DNA from: Punctularia strigosozonata HHB-11173 SS5
Taxonomy: Eukaryota; Basidiomycota; Agaricomycetes; Corticiales; Punctulariaceae
Assembly (NCBI RefSeq): GCF_000264995.1
Contig: NW_006767435.1
Location: 302,042-366,041, forward strand
Direction: 5' to 3'
Length of the DNA: 64,000 nt
The stretch's first letter is position 1. Each line of letters starts with the position of its first letter. Below, one piece after another: positions 48,726 through 59,700 of this stretch. The notes beneath the pieces are model-generated. The model saw only the letters and a program-made list of their open reading frames with translations. It was not told the DNA's origin and did no database searches. Made by a program: the position numbers and the translations under genes.

Positions 48726-49314
48726 TTACGTTTTGGCGAGGAGTGTGCTTGAGCCGGTGTCGCGGACGGCCTGTGTTGTCGGATGATCGTGAATGCAGAC
48801 GGAATCCTTGAGAAGATTCATCATACAACTCGTCAAGTTCATGACATCCTTCTTCCCACCGCCCACATCCGCATCAAGGTGATGATGAAGTCCAGAGAAC
48901 CACCACCTCTGTAGCACCGTCGTATGGGAAGTTGCTTGTACATTTACGTGAGTAAGGGGGCGGCAAGCGCCTCTTGGTTGCATTCGGGCGGAGATTACAT
49001 CGGATCACAAGGCACAGGTCATGTTCGGAGTTGCAACTATTTACCGTCAAATCTACGTAATAAGCAAGCGCCCAAAGCTCCACATCCCAAGTCCCAAGAT
49101 GGAAAGTGACATTACGCAGAGAAGAAAATGCGCAGTAGAGGTAGCGATTACGTAACTGACCAGTATCAACATCAATGTAACCTTCGGCACCTCGGCGAGC
49201 TCCTTCATCAGATTGACAACTGATCCCAATACATGATCTAAGCATTCTCACACTCACTTTGTCACGCTGCTGCGGCAAGATTAATTCGAGCACCCAGCTG
49301 TCCGATTTCCGCAC
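48726..49314 (-). CDS. possible small spliced gene, unidentified
   Basis: An ATG at 49314 opens MRKSDSWVLELILPQQRDK, followed by a good GTGAGT donor and a 55-nt intron. The second exon reads ELAEVPKVTLMLIL before a GTCAGT donor. A last exon after a CTACAG acceptor reads RWWFSGLHHHLDADVGGGKK and ends LLAKT at 48726. The middle junctions are not unique. Frames and splice sites look genuine, but no family was recognised. Confidence 0.3.
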
Positions 49315-49345
49315 GCTTTATCACGCTTTTGTAACGTTTTGGCGG

Positions 49346-49370
49346 GGTCACAGGGGGTGTCACTGTGACC
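49346..49370. repeat. GTCAC dyad
   Basis: GGTCACAG (49346-49353) and CTGTGACC (49363-49370) are perfect reverse complements with a 9-nt spacer. Possibly an operator; function unknown. Confidence 0.6.
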
Positions 49371-49725
49371 GAGTCCAGTACGGAAAAACCAACTCCTTCC
49401 CGGAGTCGGAACAGCTACACGCGTGTCTGAAGCATTATTGATACGCAGATATCGCGCAGCGCATCTTTGCGTCTGCACGAGAAAATGGCAATACCCTTCA
49501 AACTGCGGGGCCGCGCCACGAACTCTGCGGGACGAAACGGCGATCTCGCCGGATAAACACCCGATTTTCGCTGTATACGCCGAACGACGTTGGAGGCACC
49601 CCCATTTTCCTCGTCAACTTCCTGAGAGAGAGAGAAAGAGTACGCGGAGCTCGTCGCACTCGTCGTCGACATCCACGCCCGCACCTGCGGGCTGGGTCGT
49701 GCCCTCTGAACGGTTTCTTTCATCG

Positions 49726-51065
49726 TTATGACCGGTCGGGCTGAGCCTGCAAGCCTGCGGATATCGCAGCGATCTCCTCAAAGCCCGTTTTGCAGCATCC
49801 TCCGACGACGACGCCGGCCCACGCGTCCTCGTCGAGCACATCCTCGAGCACGCCGAGCACGTCCCGGGCCCATATTTGCCCCTTTGACCCCTCCGTGGTC
49901 CTCCACGTCTGCGTCTGCGGGTCGTAGACGTCTCCGCCGTTCGGGTACAGCACGAGCCAGGGTTTTCGGGCGTCGGCGCCATCGACGGGGCGCGCTACGG
50001 CAAGCTGCAGCCGCCGCAGCAGATCGCGGAGGTGCGTGACGGGCGTGCAGTTGATCCCGATCGCGGTCGGGGGCGCGGCGGCGTCCACGTCGGGGTACGG
50101 CGCGAGCATAGTCTCGACGACGCGCTCGACGGACACGCGTTCATCCGTTCCTGAACCGGGAGAGGAGAGGTCTTGTTGAGGAAAGCGGCCGGAGGGGAAG
50201 AGCGCGCTGATCCACCACGGTTTCGGGTTCGCCGGGCTCCGGGTGTGCGAAGAGCGGCGATGGAGGTCGGCGACGGCGAGCCGGATCGCGCGGATTTCCA
50301 ACACGGACGGGACGGTCTCGAACGCGAGAGCGTCGATATCGGACCAGGTGGTGGGGCACGAGGCGTAGACTTCCAGACGGGCGCGGTGGAAGGAGCGGAG
50401 CGCGTCGATCGCTTTGTCTTCGTGACCGAGTGCGACCTCTTCAGGGGTGAAGGCGTTGCGGTTTGCGCTACTGGGGTGGTAAGCTTGGGGACCGTAGGGA
50501 GGCGGGTAGCAGCCGTCGTATTCTTGCGTCGGTACGCAGGCGGCGCCGTACGGTCCTAGGCTGAGCGCGATGGTGATGTCGGACCGGGAGAGGTCGGGCC
50601 GTTCGGAGAGGAAGAGGTGCGCTGCGGACGAGGCGAGCGAGACGGATTGGAGCATGAGAGATCGGGCTTGCTCAGGGGGGTAACCGGCGCGGGCGAAGGT
50701 GTCGAACGAGCATTGGTATCTGGTCCGGCGGAGGAAGGAAGTTAGGACAATGGTGTGGGTCGGGCGGGTTCGTGTCGTTATGCACGGGAGAAGGGACTGT
50801 GTACTGTACTTACGAGGAGGTGAGGATCACTCGGGCACCTGCGCGGAGGAAGCCGAGGTGGGCGGCGATGATTGGGTCGGGATCGTCGGCGAGGAGCTTG
50901 GCGGACCACAGTGGGTGCGCGATGTCTTGTCCGAAGGCGTCTTCTAGCGTCGTGCCCTACATCGCGAGCCGACTTTTACTTGCCCTGCTCCCGTTGACGA
51001 TGAATGGATTTTGCGCGTACGAGGCCACCGTCTAGGACCAGCAGGTTCTTCCCGAGTTGGAACAT
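49726..51065 (-). CDS. MHT1: homocysteine S-methyltransferase
   Basis: Three exons (51065-51021, 50956-50814, 50719-49726) give 393 residues. It transfers a methyl group from S-methylmethionine (or S-adenosylmethionine) to homocysteine, making methionine. The protein begins MFQLGKNLLVLDGGLGTTLE, the usual family start, followed by HPLWSAKLL, LTSSYQCSFD, ALSLGPYGA, DALAFETVPS, GINCTPV and VVGGCCKTG. The cysteines of GINC and GGCC form the zinc site and are all present. The intron lengths are 64 and 94 nt. It is cytosolic by lack of any targeting signal. Yeast has two such enzymes (Mht1 and Sam4); the sequence alone does not decide which one this matches. Confidence 0.92.
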
Positions 51066-51569
51066 AGCAATTCGTGTGAGTTTCCGTTGATCAACTGCGG
51101 CGCGGTGGGCGGGTTGTTAGGAGGACGCAGAACGCTCATGGACTGATTAAAGGACGGGATCAGGGAATGTGCGCTTGAGAGGTTGATGGATGCGTAGCAA
51201 GGTAGGTATAGCAAGGTAAGCCCCCTTTTCTGGCGGTGGGAATTTACTTGCATTCAGACGAAGTGACGCGAGTCAGCGTAGAAACGTCACACCGGCTTCA
51301 GATTAGCGTCCACAACCACTTCGACATCGAGCTCGTCCCGTCGATAAAGAGAAGATTGAATTGTACACTATACATACGGATCGGGTGTATTGTGCAACGC
51401 CCAACCGCGTAGCGTCTCGAGCGGCGACCCCAGATGGAGTTCTGGGTCCTATGCTAAACGGCATACGGACGGATAGCTGAGGAGCCCATGGAGAGCGCCG
51501 CATGATTACATAGGTCCGGTGCTCGTGCCCTCAGAATACGAAACGTACCGCTCCCGACAGGGTCTCATT
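51066..51569. other. gap between TPR-CHAT gene and methyltransferase
   Basis: 504 bp holding the TPR-CHAT 3' UTR and methyltransferase promoter. No other signal. Confidence 0.5.
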
Positions 51570-54500
51570 TCACATACCAAGATGCACGTATACAGCCCAT
51601 CGGCTCGGTTCTGGATGTGCCTCACGCAGCTTCTGAACCGCCGCATCCAGCGCGTATGGCACGTCATCGGGATCCAGCATCTCCGAGTCATCTCGGAAGA
51701 GCTCTCCGTAAACGAGACCTGCGACCATCGGCCCATCCACGTCCTCCATGGACCTGTGCGGTATACTCTCAGCTCCGGACGCACCGACGTTCACCGGGCT
51801 GCGCTTACCAAAGGGTCGCAATCACGCTCTTGAACCCGGCGTAGAGCATCATCGCCGCGAGATGAATCGCCTGGTCCGGTTGATCCTGCGTATATGTGAC
51901 TGGTGAGCACGGACCATGCACCGGGACATATGAGAGTACGGTCTGACCTTATACCCCTTCGCCGTCTCACATGCGCTCAAGAACGCCAGGAACGCCTCCG
52001 GAACCACCACCGGCATCAAACGCTCCATCGTCAGTGTACCATCCCGCATGACGAAGCCGCTATTAAGCGGGCGCTCTGGGTCCTGGATCCCGTGGCAGGC
52101 GAGGTGGAGAACGGTCGCCCCGGGAAGATGATCCAGGAGCGTTTGCTCACGCAATCCTCCTTTGCCTCCTTCGTCCGTCGAGAGCAGCGCGTTGTCCTCG
52201 TCCGGGAGCGGAATGACCATCGCGCTTGGCACGACACTCGTTATCGTTTCGACTTCGTCAACGGTATAAGGCAATTGCGAGTGCCCCGAGGACGCTTGAG
52301 GCACGGCGCCTATTAGTACCCTGATGTTCTTTCTCCCAACAGGCTTATACGCCTCCCGGGAGTCGGACAACACCGATAGGGTTGGCGTGTAGGATGATAC
52401 GACGTAGTCCGAACAGTACACTCCGTTAGCGCCGGCTGCGTGTATTGGGAGGTGGACCAGGTTGCCCGTAGGGCACCACCATAAGCGGGGGCGAAGGCGG
52501 CCACTGGAGCGCTGATGTATGTTTTTGTTGGGCAAAAGTTCCTGGTGACGTACGGAAGTCTCACCGTTAATCCTAACGTGTTCATGACGGGTTGTACGAC
52601 CTGGTACCACAGGGTTTCAAGAATGCCGGTGGTTGCGGGGTGATTGGCTTTGCGGGGCTTCACGACATTCAGTCTGTCGCGGCTCACAGCTGATCTTGCC
52701 GAGTCCATGGCAGACCTCCACCTCGCGCTTGACCCCGCCACCCACGATTCGGTCACACCCACCAACGGAACGTGGATCGGCACGCCACTGCGCTGCACGA
52801 TTATCGCATGCGACCCGTCTGGGCTCGCTATCAGTACGACGACCGGCCCTTCGCGGGCCGCTTTGGCGAGGGTCGAATACCGGTCGTGCAGCATGAACCG
52901 GTCGAAGCCAGGCAGAAAGCGAATGTCGTCCAGAAGGCTGTTGAACTCTTCGCTTTGCTTCCGGCGGAGGGAGGCCGCCTGGTCCACGTGCCGCGGGTCC
53001 GGGAAGGCGTCCGAGATGTCCGCGTTCCTCTCGAGGCGCTGAGCCAACTCGAGCAGCCGGGTACGATATCGCTCTGGGACGTCGTCGAAGCGGGAGCGCA
53101 ATCGGAGGGCGTGCGCCCAGAATATGGCGCGCCCTTGCTCGAGCATCTCCACGGCCGTTTCCGGTTGCGAGAGCTGGAGGGCGAGGGAGGCACAGGTGGG
53201 CGTCAGACGTTGGCCTGCCGCCAGGGACCTGAGGCGCGAGTCGAGGTTCAGACCGAAATACGCCACGCGAGGAAGTAAGGATAGCGATTTGGAGTAGGTA
53301 TCCAGAAGTTTGGCTTTCACGGACGCTTCGTCCACCGATGACACCTTGATGGACGAAAGTACCCTCAGAGAGCCCTGGAGACGAGATCGGACATCGCGCC
53401 CGTCATCGGATATCGCTTCGTAAAGATGGTCTAGAGCGGCATGCATATCGTGGAAGGGCGTGCGGGCTTCAAGATACAGATCGGACATGTTGAGGAGACA
53501 TTGAAAACGATCTTGACGCCCGGGAGTGAGGCGGACGAGGAGTTCCGAGTAGACTGCTTTGGCCGCCTGGGCATCGTCCACGCCCTTGCCGATGTGATAC
53601 CTTATCAGGTACGCCGAACCGAGCGCGATGCGGTAACGCGTTCCATGCACGGAATCCGGTGGAACACGGGTAGCGTATTGCGTGAGCAAATGCACCGCTT
53701 GGCACGCATCGTCTAAACTTTCAGTGTCTCGTGCTCGCAACGTGAGCGCGTTGGAATGCGCGAGTGCGACCTGGTATATCAGAGAATGGTCCGTAGGGAG
53801 GTGGTTGAGCATTTGAGAAGAGATGGCGATGGCTTCGACCAGATCTTCCCTGTTAGTACCCTCGGTCTCGAATCGGAGGCACAACGTGGACACCATCGAG
53901 AGATAATATTCCTGGTATATGGGGTTTGTTATCGTGGTCGCATCGTAGGCCTCGTGATGTAGCGCAATGGCCTCCGAAAGATCATTGACGTGGCCAAGCT
54001 CCTTGAAGCGTATCGCTAGGGTGTCCGCGAGACTGCCCATGGAAATGCGCCAAACCGTGGTACCCCTTGGAAATCTGTGGACGAGCTGGCGTTGAAGCTC
54101 GATGGATTCCTCGAGGTCGGCCAAAGACCCTCGCCAGAAGAAGCGCAGCCTCAGGCTGTCGGCGACGTTGCCGATGTATCCGTTACGGACGTGATGACCC
54201 GGAGGGCACAGCTGGAGCGCCTCCTGATTCCAGGCAAGGATCTGATCGATATCGGAATCCGTCACGTCCGTGACCTCGATCAGGCGCGTGAGGATTCCTC
54301 CGGCCGTGTCCAACGCGTACAGTCCGCTGGAAAGCCCCGCGGATAACGCTTGTTTGGCCACTTCGTATGCTTCGCGGATGTCGGCCGTCTGACCGTCGCG
54401 CTCGAAGCGACGGACTAACGCCTGACTTAGTTTGGTCAATATGTTCTTGCGGAAGACATGCGATGCTGGGCAGAGATCGACAGAGGTCCTAGTCAAAGAA

Positions 54501-55333
54501 ACGGCCTCATCCAGATCTCGCGGATCACCCAGAGCCTCGGAGCGCATGCGAAGGTATAAGCCTAGAACGCTGAAGTAGTGGGGATAATCCGGAGGCTTGT
54601 GCAACGATGCTATTTCAAGAGCGGACCTCTGGAAATTAACCGCGTCGTCGATATGGGAGCACTGGCCCGTCGTCTCAAAGAGGCGTTGCGCTGCGATGGC
54701 GGCAGCGCGAAGGGCTCCCGCATGGAGGAGGTGCTTGTCCGGGAGCAGTGCGATTGCCTTCCGGCACAGGTCGTCCCCTATCTGCCAATGTTCGGCGTTT
54801 CCGCGGTGACCTGCGTCGTAGATGTAAACGCTTGCTGACAGCACCATCACGGTGGGACAGGATAGAAACTGAGCATCCGCCGCGATGACTGCCTTTTTTG
54901 CGAGGGTGAAGCCGTCGATGAGGTCTTGCTGGTCTCCAACGAACTGATGTCGGGAAATGAGTGCGCGGGCGAGGTAGACATAGCCATGCAACTGTGAGGC
55001 CGGTAGTGTAGTCTCCTGCGTTTGCGACCAAATCAGACGAATCATCAAACAGCAGGGTGCGCACACGCACATTGCAATCTATCGCCACCAGTCTTTCCCA
55101 CTTCTCAACACACTCTGCTGCGGCTTCCAGGTCCCCGTTAACGCAAAATTTGTCATACAAACGCAGCGGCTCGGCATTGTCCTCATCTATGGCGTTTTGG
55201 AGCACTGGTCAGTCATGAACGTCAGCGTGGTGCGGACATACTAGTAGAACGGTGATGGCATCACCCGCTGTGCATGCGCACGAAGTCTTTGAATGCATTC
55301 CCATGAGACGTCCAAATCAGAAAGACCGCTTGA
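51570..55333 (-). CDS. TPR-CHAT protein (caspase-like fold), N-terminus incomplete
   Basis: Exons 55333-55282 (uncertain), 55204-55071, 55015-52565, 52511-51948, 51885-51809 and 51753-51570 encode about 1,150 residues. The first two thirds are degenerate tetratricopeptide repeats (for example LDEAVSLTRTSVDLCPASH, LEESIELQRQLVHRFP). The C-terminal CHAT domain has the entry WWCPTGNLVHLPIHAAG and the dyad: His in VLHLACHGIQDP and Cys in AFLSACETAKG, then QAIHLAAMMLYAGFKSVIATLW. CHAT domains belong to clan CD with caspases and separases. In bacteria TPR-CHAT proteins are effector proteases; roles in mushrooms, where they are numerous, are unknown. Both catalytic residues are present. The start is unresolved; a possible first exon lies at 55696-55451. 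Confidence 0.82.
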
Positions 55334-56724
55334 CTGTAGAGATGTCAAAGCTCCCTGCGAGCTCAGCAGCTAGCGGCTGGTGCGAAGAACGGGAAGCTAG
55401 CTTCGGAGACAGTGGTGCCACTCTTATAGACACGATCCTCGCGGGACTGTTTAGCTGCACAGCAGCTTATGTATGTAATCGCATGCGTCTATTAAGTTTG
55501 CTCGGAGATATGATGTGGTGGTGAACTTGTTCCAGATGGGTCGCATTTCTGTAGAAAGCCAGGGCGCAATTGCAACGAGATCCGTTGGAAGCGGGCATTG
55601 CTCTGCGAAAATGATTGCTTTTGATGTTGGACCCGCGATGAGGACCTGATGCTGGCGCGACTCGCCGAGCGCATCGTATCTAGAAGCCAAGATCATAATC
55701 CATTCCGACTCCCCCGAAGCGTATGCGTAGGTGGGGGCGGTTTTCAGTACGGGCTATGTCACATGTTACTTCGTCTCCCACCCGCCAGAAAGTGACAAAA
55801 ACGTGATTTTGTCACGAATATCGTGACATGACTTGAAGCTGGTTTGGATGGCGGTGAACGCAGCACATTCTGTATGTGTGGGAAATGCTGGGATGAAGTG
55901 GAATTGTAGTGGATGTCTTATTGCGACTGTGATGAATGTTATGTGATGAATACTTGTACGTCATTCGGTGCATGAATGTGATGATTAGAGTTTGAATGCG
56001 TGATGTGACGACGGTTTCTTCCGAGAGAAGAACGACAATCCCCGGAAATGTTGTTAGAAATGTTATTGTATTCATCAATGATCTTGTTCGCCCTGTTTCC
56101 ATGAACGGTGGTTCCGCTTCATTAGAGCGAGGATATCTCTCGGAAGTCATATTGATACACGTCGAGCGTTACCTAAAATCATGTAGTAACAACTTTGTGA
56201 AATTTCATCGTCATTCAGTTGTGTTCACGGAACATAGATGCAGTTTTTTCGGCTATAACTACCTGATCATGTACATTCCCATTTATTCAAAACAATTGAA
56301 CTTCGAAATGATGTTTTTGCCTTAGGGTGTGAAAGGGGGAGTCGGATATTGGCGTTTGGCGCCTACTTTTACACGTAAATGAGGGGCTCCGTTTCGTGCA
56401 CGTACTGTAACATGGCGCATCAAATGCAGTGTACAAGTTATGCGTGGGAAGATACGATCAAGAGGGCGCGTCATGGCCCGCTTCAGGTTGGCGTCACGTC
56501 GCAACGACGACCTTGAGCTCGAGCTCGTCGCGTTGACCGATCGGATCTGCTACGACCTCTTGCTTGCTCTCGTTTGACCGGGGTTGCTGAGGATTGCTAC
56601 AACAAAGTGATATCGTGAACAGGCCTACTTGCAAGATACAGATACGCTGCTACGCAAGCGTTGCATCACTTCATGCGTATACCACACGCACACGTCGGAC
56701 ACCTGGACATAGACTGTCAGCGCC
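55334..56724. other. region upstream of TPR-CHAT and ArAE genes
   Basis: 1.4 kb between divergent genes. It includes an 81-codon minus frame (55451-55696, MILASRYDALGESRQ...) that may be the first TPR-CHAT exon, two nested dyads at 55792-55827, and a stretch from about 55900 to 56320 that by eye is clearly richer in A and T than its surroundings and has no recognisable frame. Confidence 0.45.
55792..55827. repeat. two overlapping perfect dyads
   Basis: GTGACAAAA (55792-55800) pairs with TTTTGTCAC (55807-55815). Overlapping it, GTCACGA (55811-55817) pairs with TCGTGAC (55821-55827). The shared core is GTCAC. Another GTCAC lies at about 55759. Confidence 0.75.
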
Positions 56725-59700
56725 ATGTCCTCCACGCCGTCGACATCGAGCTCTAGAACCGCGCGTCCGTCGTACGCGCAAACGATCAGCACGACCGGCG
56801 CCGATCGCGCCTCCTCCGGTCTAGGATCCACCTCCTCTTCCTCCGGGCTACCGACCACGCACTCCTCGCTCTCGCTGCACACTGTCCACTCCGACCTCTC
56901 CCCCGCCTCGCTCCCCGCCCGCCCCTCGCTCCCCGACCGCGCCTTCTCCTCCGCCACCGTCGCCTCTCCCCACGATGCCCGTGCCTCGGCCGGCGCGAGC
57001 GCCGTACACTACGCCACCGTGACAGCTTCGACGTCTACCTCCCGCCCGCGCGCCACCATGACGGTCAATCCCTTGTCCAACCACCCTCACCACCCCATCC
57101 ACCGCCGCCCGCACCTCCGCCACCGCGGCACGGAAAGCCGCGCCGCCAAGCTGATGCGCGTCGTGAGCGAGCGCGTGTCGCGCGGGTCCGACGCGGCGCC
57201 CGCAGAAGAGTGGACCGTCTTCGGACAGCGCATGGAGGACGAGGGCCAGCTCGCGCCGAGCTCTATCCTGGACACGGGGTCCTCTCTCCGCCGCTCGGGG
57301 GCGGGGCTGAGCGTGCGGTCGCTGAGGCAGACGCTGTCGCGGCATTCGCTGAGGAGCTCGACTATGACGGGACGGAAGAGCCCGCCGGTGGATATGTTCC
57401 CGGAGATCGTGGATGTCGCTTCACCGCAGGTGGAGACGGCGGGCGGCGCGAACCCTTTCGAGAGCTCGTTCAGGGCCGGAGGAAGCGGCGGCGGTGGCGG
57501 CTCGAGCACCGAGGAGGGGTCAGGGATATACGATTCGGACGACGAGGGCTCGGGGAGCTCGCGGGAACAGACCGCGGAGGCGCAAGCGAGGGGCAGGGAA
57601 TGGTGGAAGGCGCCCAAGATGCCGACGATACCGCTGCTGTGGCGTAATATCCTCAAGTGCGCGGTCGCGTACTTTATCGGCTCGCTGTTTACGTTCTCGC
57701 CGTACCTCTCGCGGTTCATCACGGACGTCACTTCGTCCGGCGAGAAGCGGCCGTCGCCCTCGGGCCATATGGTCGCCACCGTGTACGTCCCCTCCTCCCC
57801 CGTTCGCTCACAACATACTCATCACTCTCTTTTTTTTCGTTCCCCTCCGTCCTGGTCTATTTTTCGTTACGACCCGGGACTGTTTTCTACAGCGCGGTCT
57901 ACTTCAACCCGGCGAAGACGGCGGGCGGGATGATCGAAGCCGACATCTTCTGCCTCCTCGGCCTGTTCTGGGCCGCGTTCGTCTCGCTCGGCTCGATGGC
58001 CTCCTTCTGGTTCTTCGAGGTCCGGCGTGGGTGGGAATGGCTCGCGGACGCGCTCGGCCTGCTCTGGGTCGGGGTCGGGATGAGCCTGATGGCGTTCGCC
58101 AAGGTGAAGATGGCCAAGCCGAGCTTCAACCCGGCGTGCAGCATGGCGGCGATCATCTTATTCGTCGTGTGAGCGGTCATTTTTTTGTTGATTATTATCT
58201 CCCTCTTTCTTCCTCCTACCTTTTTTTTGTGGTGACGCGCGTGCTGACGAGATGGGATAGGGTGGTGAAGGAGGGCGGGCTGCAGACGCTGTTCCAGGTC
58301 TCGGTGATCGTCTTCACGGGCACGGTCGTCGCCAACGTCGTCTGCTTCTGTCTCTGGCCCCAGTCCGCGACGGCGCAGCTCCAGGCGAACATGGTCGGCA
58401 CCCTCGACTCGTTCGCGACGCTGCTCCGCATGATCACCGCCGCCTTCTTGCTCGAGGGCGCGCCCGGGGACGGCGAGCGGCTGAAGCGCGCGGTCGAGAG
58501 CCACGAGCGGAGCTTTACGGTGTTGAAGAAGAATTTGGGAGAGGCGAGGAGGGAGGTGGGTGGGCCGGGGACGGCGGGGAAGAGAGGGGAGGAGAGGGGG
58601 AAGAGGCAGGTGCTCGGGAGGGCGTACGAGGACGCGGTGGACTGTTTGAATCGGCTCGGGCAGCATCTGAACGGGCTGAGGGGAGGGACGAGTTAGGTGG
58701 TCGGATCTTGGTGTTTCCTGTACGGCCGCTGATTCGCACGTACAGCCCTGCAGTATGAGCTGACGAAGGCGTTGAGGGATGGGAGGCTGAGGCCGGAGGG
58801 CGCGCCGGAGGTGAAGGGGAAGGTGCCCGGCGGGGAGGGGGACGATAAGGGCGCGCCGCCGACGACGGAGGAGGAGGCGATGTTGCGCGCCGCGGCGATC
58901 ATGTTTGGGGACCTCATCGACGACCTCGGGCCGCCCCTCAAGGCGCTCTCGGTGGGTGGCCTCTCCTGCGATCACCAAGTCCCGAAGCGCTGAAACGTTT
59001 CGTCGTAACTAGTCTACGTGCGTGGGCAGTCTGAAGGAGCTCCGCGAGGCGTTCTTGCGCGTGAGCGACCGTGACGGCGCGGCGTTCCGTGCGAGGACGT
59101 TCCAGGAGCTGGACGCGTCCATCAAGCGCGCGCTGTACACGTTCGAGAGCACGTCCAACCATGCGCTGATGCGGCTGTACCAGAAGAGCGTGCAGTCGGA
59201 TTATGCGGGTGCGCATGCGGAGCAGCACCGGGCGAGGGAGTCGGTGGCGAGCTTTACCGGCGTCGGGAACGAGTCGGAAAACCTGTTCTTGGTGTATTTG
59301 TGGGTCTCTCGCTCCTTTCCGCTCTACCCGCGGCGCTGACGAGGGGACGAGCCAGTTTCATCTTCACGCTCCAGGAGTTTGCGGGGGAGCTGCTCGCGCT
59401 GGTGGACGCCGTCGGGAGGATATACGAGGTCGAGCGCGAGGCGATGATGCGCGGTCCTTGGTGGAAGCGGATGTTCACGGGGCCGTGGCAGCGCGTTCGG
59501 GAGCTGTTTCGACGGTCGGAGGCGCGTGGCCATCGGAGGGTCGCGAGGAAGAAGGGGCAGGGAAGCCTGCGCCGGCCGCTGTGTTCGTACTTCTCCCCTC
59601 CCCTCCCCCTCCTTTCCCCTCGCTCATCCGAGCGCTGACGGTGGGGACGCCACGTTTTCTTGCACAGCGTCCTTTATCTTGCCCGGGTCGGGCGTGCGCC

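Larger units (their letters stand above)
48191..49725. other. region between membrane protein and homocysteine methyltransferase
   Basis: 1.5 kb. Contains one possible small spliced minus-strand gene (48726-49314) and an 8-bp dyad at 49346-49370. The remainder shows nothing. Confidence 0.45.
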
